Assembly: GCA_038237805.1 (NCBI GenBank)
Contig: JBBRYI010000007.1
Coordinates: forward strand, 62,001 to 126,000
Reading direction: 5' to 3'
Source: JBBQFI01 sp038237805
Lineage (GTDB): Bacteria; Verrucomicrobiota; Verrucomicrobiia; Chthoniobacterales; UBA10450
DNA: 64,000 nt
Within the stretch, counting starts at the first letter, position 1; every line of letters begins with the position of its first letter. Below, one piece after another: positions 52,390 through 62,400 of the stretch. A model generated the notes under the pieces. It was not told the DNA's origin, searched no databases, and saw only the letters and a list, made by a program, of their open reading frames with translations. Both the position numbers and the translations under genes were made by a program.

Positions 52390-53802
52390 ATGAGACTACC
52401 TCTTCTTCGATTGAGCCCCAGCAGCAGAGCGGCGTTAGTTTGCGCCTTTTCGTTCGTTGCTATCGGCGGCGCGCAAGCCGCCGACGTTCTTCTACACAAA
52501 GTCCCGCCTCTGACGGTGGAACAGGCGCCCTTATATCCCGAGAATCTGGCTCGCTATGCGTTGGGCGCTCAGGTCGACGTCACGCCTAAGGCCGGCCCAG
52601 ACGCGAAACTTCAACTTAGCTCGATGTCGCAAGATAATAACGCCGCGGAAGCGGCATTGCTCTGCGACGATCCGACTGTTGGCTATGGATTGGCGAACGG
52701 CGCAACGACTGTGATGGTGTCGCTGCCGAACATCGAAAATGTCGAGAGTCTTTCGTTTCTGAATCACGGGGCGCGTGGAACTGTTGCCATCGCGACATCG
52801 AGTGCGCAGCTTCCGGCCGAGAGTCCTCAGTGGCACAATGCAGGTCAGCAAGAACTCAGCGGCGATACAGTTAAAACGAAGATCGGTCCGGCCGAGGCGA
52901 AATATGTTAAGGTTACTTTTAATGTCACGCAGCCGGGTCGCATTGCAGGTTTTGGCGTTTACTCGACACCAGCGGTTTCGGACTTCACCATGCCGCGTCC
53001 TCGTAAAGTCGCTTTCGAAGGCAAACCCGAAACTTTGGCGTTGATCACTTCGAACTTGAGCGATGTGCACGCAAAAGCTCGCGCTTTATATGTCAGCTCC
53101 GGTGCGGACACGAAGGACGCAAACAAGATGATTGATAACCAGCCAGCTACGAGCTTTACGTTCGCTGGTGACGATGCGAATCCGATCGCGGTCATTGATC
53201 TTGGAAAAGAGAGCAAGCTCCGTCGGCTTTCTGCGATTTATTCTCCCCGCAAGGGCAACGTTGAATTTTACGTTTTGAAGTCCCTTCCGGTGGCGGCACA
53301 AAGCGAGGGTGATCAGCTTAATGCGGCGGCGTTACAAAAAGGCGCTCCCGCTGGTCAGACGCCAGCTGCGACTGCCGCCACGGAACTCGTGCAGAATGCG
53401 AAGTTGACTGACGCAGCCTTGAATAATTTGAAGCCCGTGGGTTCCGTCGCCAACAACGAAGGCGAAGGTCGCGCCTCGATAGATTTCCCGGAAACATCGG
53501 GACGTTATGTGATGGTCCGTTGGGCTTCACCGGCGCCGACTCAAAACGCATTATCTGTCGCTGAGATTGCAGCGTTTGGCGGTCCGAGATCGAGTTCGCA
53601 AATTCTCGCGTCGAATTACGAAGGTGCTGGCCGCAGGTATGCTGATGGGAAGACTACTTTCGACGGCAAAACGATTTTGGATAATAAGGATATCCCGGCT
53701 GAAGGAAGCGAGCCGCAAGCTCCGGAGGAAGGTCCTCCTCCAGGGTTGCCTCAACATCCTCCGTTTACTTTTATTCCTGAAATCGTTCCCACGAGTCCGT
53801 AA
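52390..53802 (+). CDS. Secreted protein with discoidin (F5/8-type) like domains
   Basis: 470 residues from the ATG at 52390 (MRLPLLRLSPSSRAALVCAF); ATG 52381 is an alternative. Signal peptide cleaved near GAQAAD. The mature part has two beta-sandwich-like regions with the discoidin pattern: FLNHGARGTVAIAT with KYVKVTFN, and AVIDLGKESKLRRLSAIYSP with GRYVMVRWASP. The C-terminal about 60 residues are Pro/Glu/Gly-rich. Probably binds a surface or matrix ligand. No catalytic site recognised. It is followed by a clear terminator. Confidence 0.72.
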   Translation: MRLPLLRLSPSSRAALVCAFSFVAIGGAQAADVLLHKVPPLTVEQAPLYPENLARYALGAQVDVTPKAGPDAKLQLSSMSQDNNAAEAALLCDDPTVGYGLANGATTVMVSLPNIENVESLSFLNHGARGTVAIATSSAQLPAESPQWHNAGQQELSGDTVKTKIGPAEAKYVKVTFNVTQPGRIAGFGVYSTPAVSDFTMPRPRKVAFEGKPETLALITSNLSDVHAKARALYVSSGADTKDANKMIDNQPATSFTFAGDDANPIAVIDLGKESKLRRLSAIYSPRKGNVEFYVLKSLPVAAQSEGDQLNAAALQKGAPAGQTPAATAATELVQNAKLTDAALNNLKPVGSVANNEGEGRASIDFPETSGRYVMVRWASPAPTQNALSVAEIAAFGGPRSSSQILASNYEGAGRRYADGKTTFDGKTILDNKDIPAEGSEPQAPEEGPPPGLPQHPPFTFIPEIVPTSP

Positions 53803-53823
53803 CTTCAACATCCTCCGAGAAAA

Positions 53824-53868
53824 GCCCATTAGCCCGTCGTAAACGGACTACTGGGCATTTTCTTTTTT
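53824..53868 (+). terminator. Terminator after the discoidin-like gene
   Basis: GCCCATTAGCCCG (53824-53836) and CGGACTACTGGGC (53844-53856) pair at 11 of 13 positions around a 7-base loop. ATTTTCTTTTTT follows. Confidence 0.75.
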
Positions 53869-53901
53869 AGGGAGCGGAGGAGCAATCGGATCGCAGACGA
53901 A

Positions 53902-55188
53902 TCACAGATTGTCGCGAATGATTCGAAAAACCATGGTGTTGTCCATTATGCCGCGAATGTTTTGTGTCCCCGGTCCGGTTGCGAGAAGAATAACATCTTC
54001 GACAGTATTTGAAGCGCTTTCAGAATAGACCGCCGCTGGTTCTGACGATGCTTCCCGCTCAGTCCCCGGTTGTTGCAGGGAGCTTTGATCTGGCTGCATT
54101 GGTCCAGGCATATTTGCGGCACCATAACGTTTTGGACCATGTGGCCCGGTTGCCCACGTCAACCATGGGTTACCGCTCGAGTTCATTCCTAAAATAGCCA
54201 CGCCACCATCCCGGCGAAACGGAAAGCCGTTTAACGTTAGGCCGCCAACAGCAGAATCGCCGGCAAGAAGAATCATCGATTTCCCGGCGTAGCTTCGAGC
54301 CAATGCAAGAGCTCTGTCTAATTCGATCGTTTCGCCTAACGTTCGCTCTCCATTATTTTCTTGTGCAGCTTTACGCATCAATCCGGCATCGACCACGAGC
54401 AAATACCCTTTCGGGTTAAACTGCAGCAATTCAATCGCGCGCCCGACCATGTCAGCAAGATTAGGCTGTTCCCGACCTGTTGCGACTTGGCCGGCGTAGG
54501 AAAATTCAGTTCTGCTAAATATTCCGAAGAGTTTTGGACGACGCCACCGCGGAACCGCTTCCAGTTCGGCTTTGGACCGAACGATGTCATAACCATTGCG
54601 TCGCATTTCGAGCAAAAGATCCCGCTCGTCCTGTCGACTACCTTCTTTCGCCTTGGGAAGAAAATCCGCGGCTCCGCCACCAAGCGCGATATCCAGATGA
54701 TTTTCTTTCACAAATTCGAGCGCGATATTCTCACGATCGTTTCCATTGGAAGAATGAGCGTAGAACGCCGCCGTCGTAGCGTCGGTAAAGTTCGTGTTTG
54801 TAACGAGCCCACATGTGCGCCCGCTATCGTGTGCGAGCTCGACGATGTTGCGCAGTGGCCTTCCCTTTGTATCAACACCGATCGCGCGATTGTTGGTTTT
54901 GGTTCCCGTCGCTAACGCCGTCGCGGCAGCAGCTTGATCTGGCGCGGCAAAATCGTTCGAATAGTTCGTGAGCAGCGCTGCCGACGTCATCGAGTCCAGC
55001 GATAGATGTGAGTCTGCGCCACCGGCGTAAACGCGTGTTGCCGCTAAACGAGATGGTGACAAACCTTCACCAATAAAAAGAATGATGCCGAACGGCTTTT
55101 GCACGACCCAGTGTTGAAAATACAAAACACCGAATCCAGCGAAGGCGAGCAGGCAAAAAAGCGCGAGCAGTTGATTGCGCCATTTCAC
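53902..55188 (-). CDS. Alkaline-phosphatase-fold protein with a degenerate active site
   Basis: 428 residues, anchored by an N-terminal TM helix (about 6-24). The fold of PhoA is plain: GIILFIGEGLSPSRLAATR, APDQAAAATALATGTKT, TDATTAAFYAH, LGETIELDRALALA and VILLATGPG. Key residues have changed. Position S102 of E. coli PhoA is Gln85, D51 is Glu41, the D327/H331 block reads GLMRKAAQENN, D369-H370 reads GDSAV, and H412 falls on Ser/Asn. The D153/T155 pair remains (D136, T138). A phosphomonoesterase activity is therefore unlikely; a binding or structural role is inferred. Convergent with the discoidin-like gene. Confidence 0.82.
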   Translation of the reverse strand: MKWRNQLLALFCLLAFAGFGVLYFQHWVVQKPFGIILFIGEGLSPSRLAATRVYAGGADSHLSLDSMTSAALLTNYSNDFAAPDQAAAATALATGTKTNNRAIGVDTKGRPLRNIVELAHDSGRTCGLVTNTNFTDATTAAFYAHSSNGNDRENIALEFVKENHLDIALGGGAADFLPKAKEGSRQDERDLLLEMRRNGYDIVRSKAELEAVPRWRRPKLFGIFSRTEFSYAGQVATGREQPNLADMVGRAIELLQFNPKGYLLVVDAGLMRKAAQENNGERTLGETIELDRALALARSYAGKSMILLAGDSAVGGLTLNGFPFRRDGGVAILGMNSSGNPWLTWATGPHGPKRYGAANMPGPMQPDQSSLQQPGTEREASSEPAAVYSESASNTVEDVILLATGPGTQNIRGIMDNTMVFRIIRDNL

Positions 55189-55273
55189 GAGCCGATGTAC
55201 GGGCGGCTCTTTGGTGTTGTCAACGAAAGAACCGCTTGTTTCTCACCTGGAGCATCAGCACAGTGCGCCCAAG

Positions 55274-56809
55274 ATGGCGAAGCCAGTCATTCTTGTTATT
55301 CGTGACGGCTGGGGAATAAACCCGGCTGGCTTTGAGAAGCGCGAAGAGAATGGCGATGCCACGCTCCTGGCGCGCACGCCATTTCACGATCAACTCTATC
55401 GCGACTACCCGCGAAGTAAGTTAAGTGCGAGCGGCCTCGACGTTGGCCTCCCGGAAGGCCAGATGGGCAATTCGGAAGTGGGTCATTTGAACTTGGGAGC
55501 CGGCCGGATCGTTTATCAGGATCTTACTCGCATCAATAAAGCAATCGCGTCCGGCGAACTCGCGCGCAGTGAAGTTTTGCAAGAAATGTTTGCCGCGTGT
55601 CGCGGTCGTCGACTGCATTTCATGGGCTTGGTGTCGGAAGGAGGAGTGCATAGCCACTACGGGCATTTGCTTGCGCTGGCGGATGCGGCGCACGCCGCCG
55701 GCATTTCGGACATTTTTGTACACGCTTTCACCGACGGTCGCGACGCTTCCCCGACCGGCGGCGCTGGCATTTTGGAAATTTGCGATGCACGGCTGCGCGA
55801 AATCGGTGCGCAAATTGTTACTATCGTCGGTCGCTATTTCGCCATGGACCGCGACCGGCGTTGGGACCGGACTAAAATTGCATGGGATGCGATTGTGTTT
55901 GGACGTGGCGAACTTTGCAACGCCACGCCAGCAGCGGCGTTACGGCAAAAATATGCAGAGAGCAAAACGGATGAATTCATGCCGGCGCTCATCTTCGCGC
56001 AGCCTAACGAGCAGCGCATTCGCGATGAGGATACGGTCTTGTTCTTCAATTTTCGCGCTGATCGCGCTCGGCAATTATCGCAGGCATTCCTCTTGGAAAA
56101 TTTCGACGGATTTGATCGTGAGATTTGGCCTCGCGTTCGTTTTGTTAGTCTGACGCAGTACGATGCCACTTATGCCGCGCCTTTTATTTTTGCTCCCGAA
56201 GAGCTCACTCACATTTTGGGCGAGGTCGTCAGCAGCGCAGGGATGACGCAACTGCGTATCGCGGAGACGGAAAAATATCCGCACGTCACCTATTTTTTTA
56301 ATGGAGGAATAGAAGTTCCGTTTTCGCACGAGGACCGAAGGATTGTCCCTTCCCCAAAGGTCGCAACCTACGATCTTAAACCGCAGATGAGTGCTCGTGA
56401 AGTTACGGATGAAGTTCTATCGCGTCTGAGGAAATACGACTTGATCATCTTAAATTTTGCCAACCCGGATATGGTCGGACACACGGGCGTCGTTTCCGCG
56501 GGCATTAAAGCCGTGGAGACAATTGACGAGTGCGTCGCACGCATTGTTCCGAAGGTTTTGTCATTGGGCGGCAAATGTCTGCTCACCGCCGATCACGGAA
56601 ACTGCGAGCAAATGCGCAATTCCGATGGTTCTCCGAACACCGCGCATACGACAAACCTGGTTCACTTCATCTACACTGCGGATGACGCGATAAAATTCCG
56701 GCTTGAAGATGGAATCCTTGCCGACGTGGCGCCAACCATTCTCTTTTTGCTAGGCCTGCCCCAGCCGAGCGAGATGACTGGTAGAAACCTTCTCGTTAGG
56801 GTGAGCTAA
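55274..56809 (+). CDS. gpmI: 2,3-bisphosphoglycerate-independent phosphoglycerate mutase
   Basis: 511 residues from the ATG at 55274 (MAKPVILVIRDGWGINPAGF). A longer frame start at 55175 would overlap the divergent phosphatase-like gene. Metal ligand Asp11 in RDGWG; catalytic Ser67 in PEGQMGNSEVGHLNLGAG; TADHGNCEQM at the C-terminal metal site. Interconverts 3- and 2-phosphoglycerate in glycolysis. Its 3' end overlaps the convergent nuclease-like gene by 14 bases. Confidence 0.96.
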   Translation: MAKPVILVIRDGWGINPAGFEKREENGDATLLARTPFHDQLYRDYPRSKLSASGLDVGLPEGQMGNSEVGHLNLGAGRIVYQDLTRINKAIASGELARSEVLQEMFAACRGRRLHFMGLVSEGGVHSHYGHLLALADAAHAAGISDIFVHAFTDGRDASPTGGAGILEICDARLREIGAQIVTIVGRYFAMDRDRRWDRTKIAWDAIVFGRGELCNATPAAALRQKYAESKTDEFMPALIFAQPNEQRIRDEDTVLFFNFRADRARQLSQAFLLENFDGFDREIWPRVRFVSLTQYDATYAAPFIFAPEELTHILGEVVSSAGMTQLRIAETEKYPHVTYFFNGGIEVPFSHEDRRIVPSPKVATYDLKPQMSAREVTDEVLSRLRKYDLIILNFANPDMVGHTGVVSAGIKAVETIDECVARIVPKVLSLGGKCLLTADHGNCEQMRNSDGSPNTAHTTNLVHFIYTADDAIKFRLEDGILADVAPTILFLLGLPQPSEMTGRNLLVRVS

Positions 56810-57536
56810 AGGCCAGTTGCGCTTGCGCCGCCAGTACCTCCTCGAAACTGATCCCAAGTTTTCGATTCAACTGCCGCGTTCCAGTGACCGCGATCCGGTG
56901 AAGAAATTGTAGTTGATTCTCTTGCCCTGCTTCATGCCAGACGGGCTGATGCGCGAGCGAGAGGGCGCCATGTTTTTCTACGAGCGCCCCCCAACCCACC
57001 GGGACTTCGGAGAGCCGAAATAACTCGTTAGGCAAAACGAGAAAAAATAAATTGGCGCAACGATAACGAACCAGTTTTTCAAATTTGGTGCCCTCGCGCA
57101 ATTGATTCTGCAGAGCGGTTACCTCCCGAATAACTCGCGAGTAATTGCGATGGCCGATGGAGACAAAATCGTGCGAGTCCCATTCCGCGAAGAGCGATTC
57201 TCCTCTGCGTAGAGCGGGATAATGCACGCGCAAATGCTTTTCGATAATCAGCCGGCGCTTGTGCACGCTCTCGAGTCGCTCGCGCGTGGTTGAAGCGCAG
57301 CGGTTGTCCCGCCGCAAATCCGGGGATGCTTGCTTGCATTCAAAGATCGCGGTGCAGCCAAATTCGTTAGGCAGAAAGCGAAAGGCCGCGACATCCGCAC
57401 GAAAGCGGCAACGCGGCAAAGTAACCTCAATGGCGCACGCGGAATAGCCTTGGGCCTGGGCCCACAAAAGGGCGAGACGTTTGAGGTCGCGGTGCGCGAC
57501 ACTTTCTCCATGCTGCGCTTTTATTGTTTCGTCCAT
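56796..57536 (-). CDS. PD-(D/E)XK nuclease-like protein
   Basis: 246 residues. The N-terminal half shows the nuclease core in order: helix HRDLKRLALLWAQAQGYSA, Glu37 in AIEVTLP, Asp48 in RFRADVAAF, and Glu66-x-Lys68 in AIFECKQA. This is the PD-(D/E)XK arrangement, probably for DNA cleavage or repair. The second half has no recognised domain. It overlaps the end of hemB by 16 bases on the same strand and the end of gpmI convergently. Two copies of the dispersed word (57025 and 57364) lie in it, both read as L-P-N-E. Confidence 0.72.
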   Translation of the reverse strand: MDETIKAQHGESVAHRDLKRLALLWAQAQGYSACAIEVTLPRCRFRADVAAFRFLPNEFGCTAIFECKQASPDLRRDNRCASTTRERLESVHKRRLIIEKHLRVHYPALRRGESLFAEWDSHDFVSIGHRNYSRVIREVTALQNQLREGTKFEKLVRYRCANLFFLVLPNELFRLSEVPVGWGALVEKHGALSLAHQPVWHEAGQENQLQFLHRIAVTGTRQLNRKLGISFEEVLAAQAQLAFSSP

Positions 57537-58507
57537 TCCGCCAACTCTTTTGCCCAGTAAGTGACGATTACGTCAGCGCCAGCTCGTTTAAGCGAAGTCA
57601 TGATTTCGAGCACGGCAGCGCGTTCATCCAGAAATCCTTTCTCCGCGGCGGCTTTGACCATCGCATATTCTCCACTCACGTGATAAATCGCAGTCGGTTT
57701 GGAAAAACGTTCACGCACGCGCCAGAGCAGATCGAGATAGGGAAGCGCCGGTTTCACCATCACAATGTCGGCACCTTCTTCGATATCGAGCGCCACTTCG
57801 CGTAACGCTTCAGCCGCGTTTGCGGGATCCATTTGATATGAACGGCGATCTCCAAACTGCGGCGGACTTTCTGCGGCATCGCGAAATGGTCCGTAAAAGA
57901 CAGAGGCGAATTTCGCGGCATAACTCATGATGCCAGTTTGATCGAAACCGCGCGCATCAAGCGCTTCGCGGATCGCGCCGATGCGGCCATCCATCATGTC
58001 GCTTGGTGCGACCAAATCTGCGCCCGCGGCGGCGTGTGAAATTGCAGCTTTAACGAGGAGTTCCACGGTCTCGTCATTCAAAACATGGAAATGCTCGCCG
58101 TCGATGCGGGTCACACCGCAATGGCCGTGGCTCATGTATTCGCAGAGACAAACATCAGTGATGACCACGAGTTCGGGACATTTCTTTTTAATAGCGCGCA
58201 CAGCTTGCTGGACGACGCCGTTGTCATCGTAAGCGGCGGCGCCGGTCTCATCTTTTTCTTTCGGGATACCAAAAAGCACGACGGCTTGCAGCCCGAGCGC
58301 GTGCGCAGCCGCGGCTTCATCGGCCACCTCACTAGGCGCGAATTGAAAAACACCAGGCATGCTGGCGATCGCCCGTTTCGTTTCCAACTTTTCACTGACG
58401 AAGAGCGGCAGGATAAAATCGTGGGCGCTCAGCGTCGTCTCACGCACCAAGTTGCGTAACGCCGGCAGGCGGCGCAGTCGTCGCGGACGCTGAGGTAATT
58501 TTCTCAC
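57521..58507 (-). CDS. hemB: Delta-aminolevulinic acid dehydratase (porphobilinogen synthase)
   Basis: 328 residues. Condenses two 5-aminolevulinate molecules to porphobilinogen for haem. Zinc cysteines in DVCLCEYMSHGHCGV; Schiff-base lysines in SYAAKFASVFYGPFRDA and VMVKPALPYLD; family signature GADLVAPSDMMDGRIGAIRE. The zinc-type (three-Cys) metal site is complete. It overlaps the PD-(D/E)XK gene downstream. Confidence 0.96.
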   Translation of the reverse strand: MRKLPQRPRRLRRLPALRNLVRETTLSAHDFILPLFVSEKLETKRAIASMPGVFQFAPSEVADEAAAAHALGLQAVVLFGIPKEKDETGAAAYDDNGVVQQAVRAIKKKCPELVVITDVCLCEYMSHGHCGVTRIDGEHFHVLNDETVELLVKAAISHAAAGADLVAPSDMMDGRIGAIREALDARGFDQTGIMSYAAKFASVFYGPFRDAAESPPQFGDRRSYQMDPANAAEALREVALDIEEGADIVMVKPALPYLDLLWRVRERFSKPTAIYHVSGEYAMVKAAAEKGFLDERAAVLEIMTSLKRAGADVIVTYWAKELAEWTKQ

Positions 58508-58583
58508 AGCGCGAGGGTACCTGCGCCGCTGTAACGTCGCAAGCTTGACGCCGGGGAGTCTTCCATGTAGGCGCGTGCTATCG

Positions 58584-59345
58584 ATGGCGAGGCGAGTTTC
58601 GAAAGCAAGATTCGATTATTTGTTAGTCGACATCAGCAATTCATTTACAAAAATTGCGTTCTCGACTCGGGAACGAATTTCACGCCCCGCTCGTATTCCA
58701 ACTCGTAGCCTAACGAGTCAAAAACTCCGCTCCCATTTGCGCGGCAAACGAATTGGTCGAATCGTTGTTTGCTCTGTCGTTCCCGCGAAAAACGCGGCGA
58801 TTAGAAAAGCTGCGGGCTCGACCAAGATTTTGTGGCTTGGGCCCCAGATTCGCCTCGGTGTGAAGATCGATTATCCCAATCCGAAATTGATTGGCGCAGA
58901 TCGTCTCGCCAATGCTGCGGCCGTGGCAAAGTTGTACGGCTGCCCCGCCATCGTTGTCGACTTCGGGACGGCAGTAACGTTCGACATTATTTCCGCGCGC
59001 GGCGCTTACATCGGTGGCGTGATCGCGCCGGGACTCGAGGCCATGACAAACTTTCTCTATCAACGCACCGCCTTACTGCCTCGGCTGAGTCTGCGCGAAC
59101 CGAAGCGCGCAGTTGGAAAATCAACTCGGGACGCGATGATGTCGGGTGCAGTGTTTGGATATCGCGGCCTTGTTTATGAGATCCTGGCACAAATCAAAAA
59201 GGAGCAATTTCGACGTCAGCGGGTGAAAATTGTTGCCACGGGTGGGTATGCGCAGCTGATTGCAGCGCGCGTCCCATTGATTGAATCGGTCCATCCAAAT
59301 CTTACCTTGGAAGGTCTGCGTTTGGTCGCCAACTTGAACACTTAG
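58584..59345 (+). CDS. coaX: Type III pantothenate kinase
   Basis: 253 residues from the ATG at 58584; an in-frame start at 58545 is less likely. ASKHA-fold motifs: YLLVDISNSFTKIAF (phosphate 1), IGADRLANAAAVAKLYG, and IVVDFGTAVTFDII (phosphate 2), then APGLEAM. First step of coenzyme A synthesis with ATP, insensitive to CoA feedback by family. It complements coaC and coaB in this window, though far from them. Divergent from hemB. Confidence 0.93.
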   Translation: MARRVSKARFDYLLVDISNSFTKIAFSTRERISRPARIPTRSLTSQKLRSHLRGKRIGRIVVCSVVPAKNAAIRKAAGSTKILWLGPQIRLGVKIDYPNPKLIGADRLANAAAVAKLYGCPAIVVDFGTAVTFDIISARGAYIGGVIAPGLEAMTNFLYQRTALLPRLSLREPKRAVGKSTRDAMMSGAVFGYRGLVYEILAQIKKEQFRRQRVKIVATGGYAQLIAARVPLIESVHPNLTLEGLRLVANLNT

Positions 59346-59455
59346 ACCCAATTCGTCGGCGTAAATCCTGCTCAAATAGATGTTGACTCGCCGAACAGGA
59401 GCGAAAAAAATTTGGCTTGTGTTCAAGGGCGAGCGACGGTTTTATGGTTTCTTCC

Positions 59456-62400
59456 ATGAGGTTCCCGAAAGTAGCGATTATTTCTCTTGTTGTTCTAAGC
59501 TCTTTCGGTGCCAACACGGTGGCGCCATCGAAATCGGAGCTGGAGTCGATGTACGACAAGGCATTCCGCGCTTTCGACGCGAATAATTTTCCGGAGGCCT
59601 TGCAGCAGTTGGATGCGATTGACGCGCGCCAGCCCGACTTGGCGGAATCGCAGAATCTTCGTGGCGTTATTTACATGCGCCAGGGAATTTATGACAAAGC
59701 CGAAGCCGCGCTTTATCGAGCAATCGAATTGGATCCGAAGTTTTGGAATGCGCGCTTTAATCTAGCGGAAATTCCGTTTTTGCAGAAAAACTGGACGGAA
59801 GCGCGCAACCGTTTCCAAGCTCTGCTCGCTTCGAATTCAGCCGAACTACAAGGCGAAGCAACGCAGCTGATTCAATATAAGATCCTGTTGACCTACATCC
59901 TCGAAGGGAAGGACAACATGGTCGACTCGTTCCTATCGAAGTTCGAATTGTCGAACGATACGCCGGCGGTGCAGTACGGGAATGCGGCCATAGCTCTCCA
60001 GCATAAAGATGAAAAAGCCGCCAAGGAATGGATTGCGGCAGCGGAGAAGAATTTCTCGCCGCAGTTAAACAAACTCTTCGCTGAATCAATATACGAAGCG
60101 GGTTGGCTGCAGAAGCCGGCCGGACAAACCCGCGCGGCGCTCGAGTTAACTTCCGCCGCGGAACGCAACGCGCGGACGAAGGCCTACGCGAAGACAAAAC
60201 TGGATCAAGCGCAGCAGGCTTTCGAGAAACGCGACCTGCCCGCCGCGCTCAAGTTTCTCGATGAAGCCGAAGCCGCAGATCCGAATCAGCCGCCCTATGT
60301 GAACCTGCGCGGTGAAGTTCTGATGGAACAAAAGAATTTCGATCAAGCCGAAGCTTTGTTTAGAAAAGCGCTCAAGGCCGATCCGAAGTTTCGCGAAGCG
60401 CAATTCAATCTTGCACAAATACCATTCAAGAAAAAGGAATACACCAAAGCGCGTGATCGTCTGGAAGCGCTTTTTGCTGCTACGCCCGGCGGCGACAAGA
60501 ATCAGGCAGCGCAGTTAATCAAGTTCAAGATTTTCATGACCCTTCTGCTCGAAGGCAAAGACAGTCGCGCGCAGAAGATGATGGATCAGTTCCAGTTCAC
60601 CGGAGATACACCGGCGCTCTATTACGCCCAGGCTGCCTGGGAGTTTAAGCACGACAATGCGGCCAAGGCCAATGACTGGATCACATCTGCGCGAAAGATT
60701 TACTCGCTCGCGCTCAATCTGGTTTTCGCGGATTCATTTTACGATGCGGGATGGTTACGGAACCCGGCATCGACTGAAGAAGTTGCTTCTTCGAAAGCGG
60801 CTGTAGCGGCAAACGAATCGGCTGCCCCGGTGGGAACGATGCCCGGCATCGAGCCAAGCCCGATCCCTGGGTCTGCTACTGGAGAGAACCAGGCCGCAAA
60901 AGAAGGCGCGCCGAGCGTTGCGCCAAGTGCGAGTCCGGTGATCGCCGGCATGGAAGCTACAACGTCGACCGCCGATATTGGTCCAGCACCGGTAACCGCA
61001 CCGCAGACTGCTCCTGTTATTGCGGCAGCCAAAACAAGTCCTCCGCCGATTTCAGCTCCTCCTACGATCGCAGCGAAAGTTGAACCGACAAAGAAAGCTC
61101 CAGAGCAAACTGTTAAGAGCGTAGCAGCCAAGACCTCCACTTCTGCAGCGCCTCTTTCAAAGCCGCTTGTTTCTGCCAAGACGCTCGCTACGCCCGCGAC
61201 CGTTCTGGCGCCGGCTCAAGTTCGCGAATATTCTCCGGCGCTTGGCGAACGCTCGAGCACTTGGCGGACGCTGCTCGTTACCACCTTGCTCGTTGCCGGT
61301 ATAGCTTTACTCGCGTGGGTGATTGTTCCTGAGCTTCGTCGCCGGCTGCCCACCTCGTTTCGTCCGGTGGCGCCCGCCGCTCCTGCGATGGGTCCGTCGT
61401 TTCAGGACGATGTCGCCAGTGTAAATATGAGTGAAGAGATAACTCATGATGCGCCAGATTTGAGTGTAAACGAAGAGATGACGCCACGTCCTCGTTTTAC
61501 GGGGGGACCACCTAAGCGTTCGCTGCAACTGAAAGCGAGCGAGCCCTCAATCCGCCGCACTGTATTGCCAACGGGCAAGATCGCACGGGGTGAAGTGATT
61601 CCTGCGGTGGAGGCAATGACTGTCGAGCCCGTTTCGGAAGCAGAGCTCGTCGAATCGGTCTCGGAAGAAATTAAGTACCCGGGAGAGGTCGTTCCCAGTT
61701 CGACCGAACCGTTCGATGTGGCCCCCGCCATGACGCGAAGGGAAGATGAGTTCGAGCCTATCGGTCAGGGACAACCCGTTCCTTATCAGACAGCGGGGAT
61801 TATGCCGGAAAGCGTCGCCCCTGACCTGGAAGAGGTTGCTCCCGCCAAGGCGCCAGTAGTTGATGTCGCACCGGTCGAGGTCGCCGCCTTTCGTCCTGCT
61901 GTCGAGCCACCAGTTATTCCACCAATTGTTACTCCTGAACCCGCACTGCAGCAATCAACCACACCAGTTACCATGCCTGAACCGACACAAACTCCTGCTA
62001 CTAGAACGACAGCCGGTGCGCCTGCCCCCACGCCGGGAGCGATGCATACCGCAGTTCAACTAACGTTTTCTTGCGAGATTGCTTCTCTGCAGTTGACGCC
62101 ATCTTTCAAAATGGGCGCACTTCAGCTTCGGCCCGTCTCGAAAGTCGTCATGATGCGTTTATCACCTTCACAACACCCGCAACCGGCCATGAATCTGCAA
62201 ATCACTTTCGAAGTGGCCACGGTTCAGGCAACGGGTGGCGGCTTCGGCACAGTTCGCCTTACGCCCTCGCAACAGCAAAAACCTGGCGTTATCACGTCGC
62301 CGGCCTTCACCATTGCCGGCGTGCAACTGGTCTCCAACTTCGAGAGTGCGCCTGTGCAACTCACGCCATCCCAACAAGGCAAGGCGTCAGTTCATATGAC

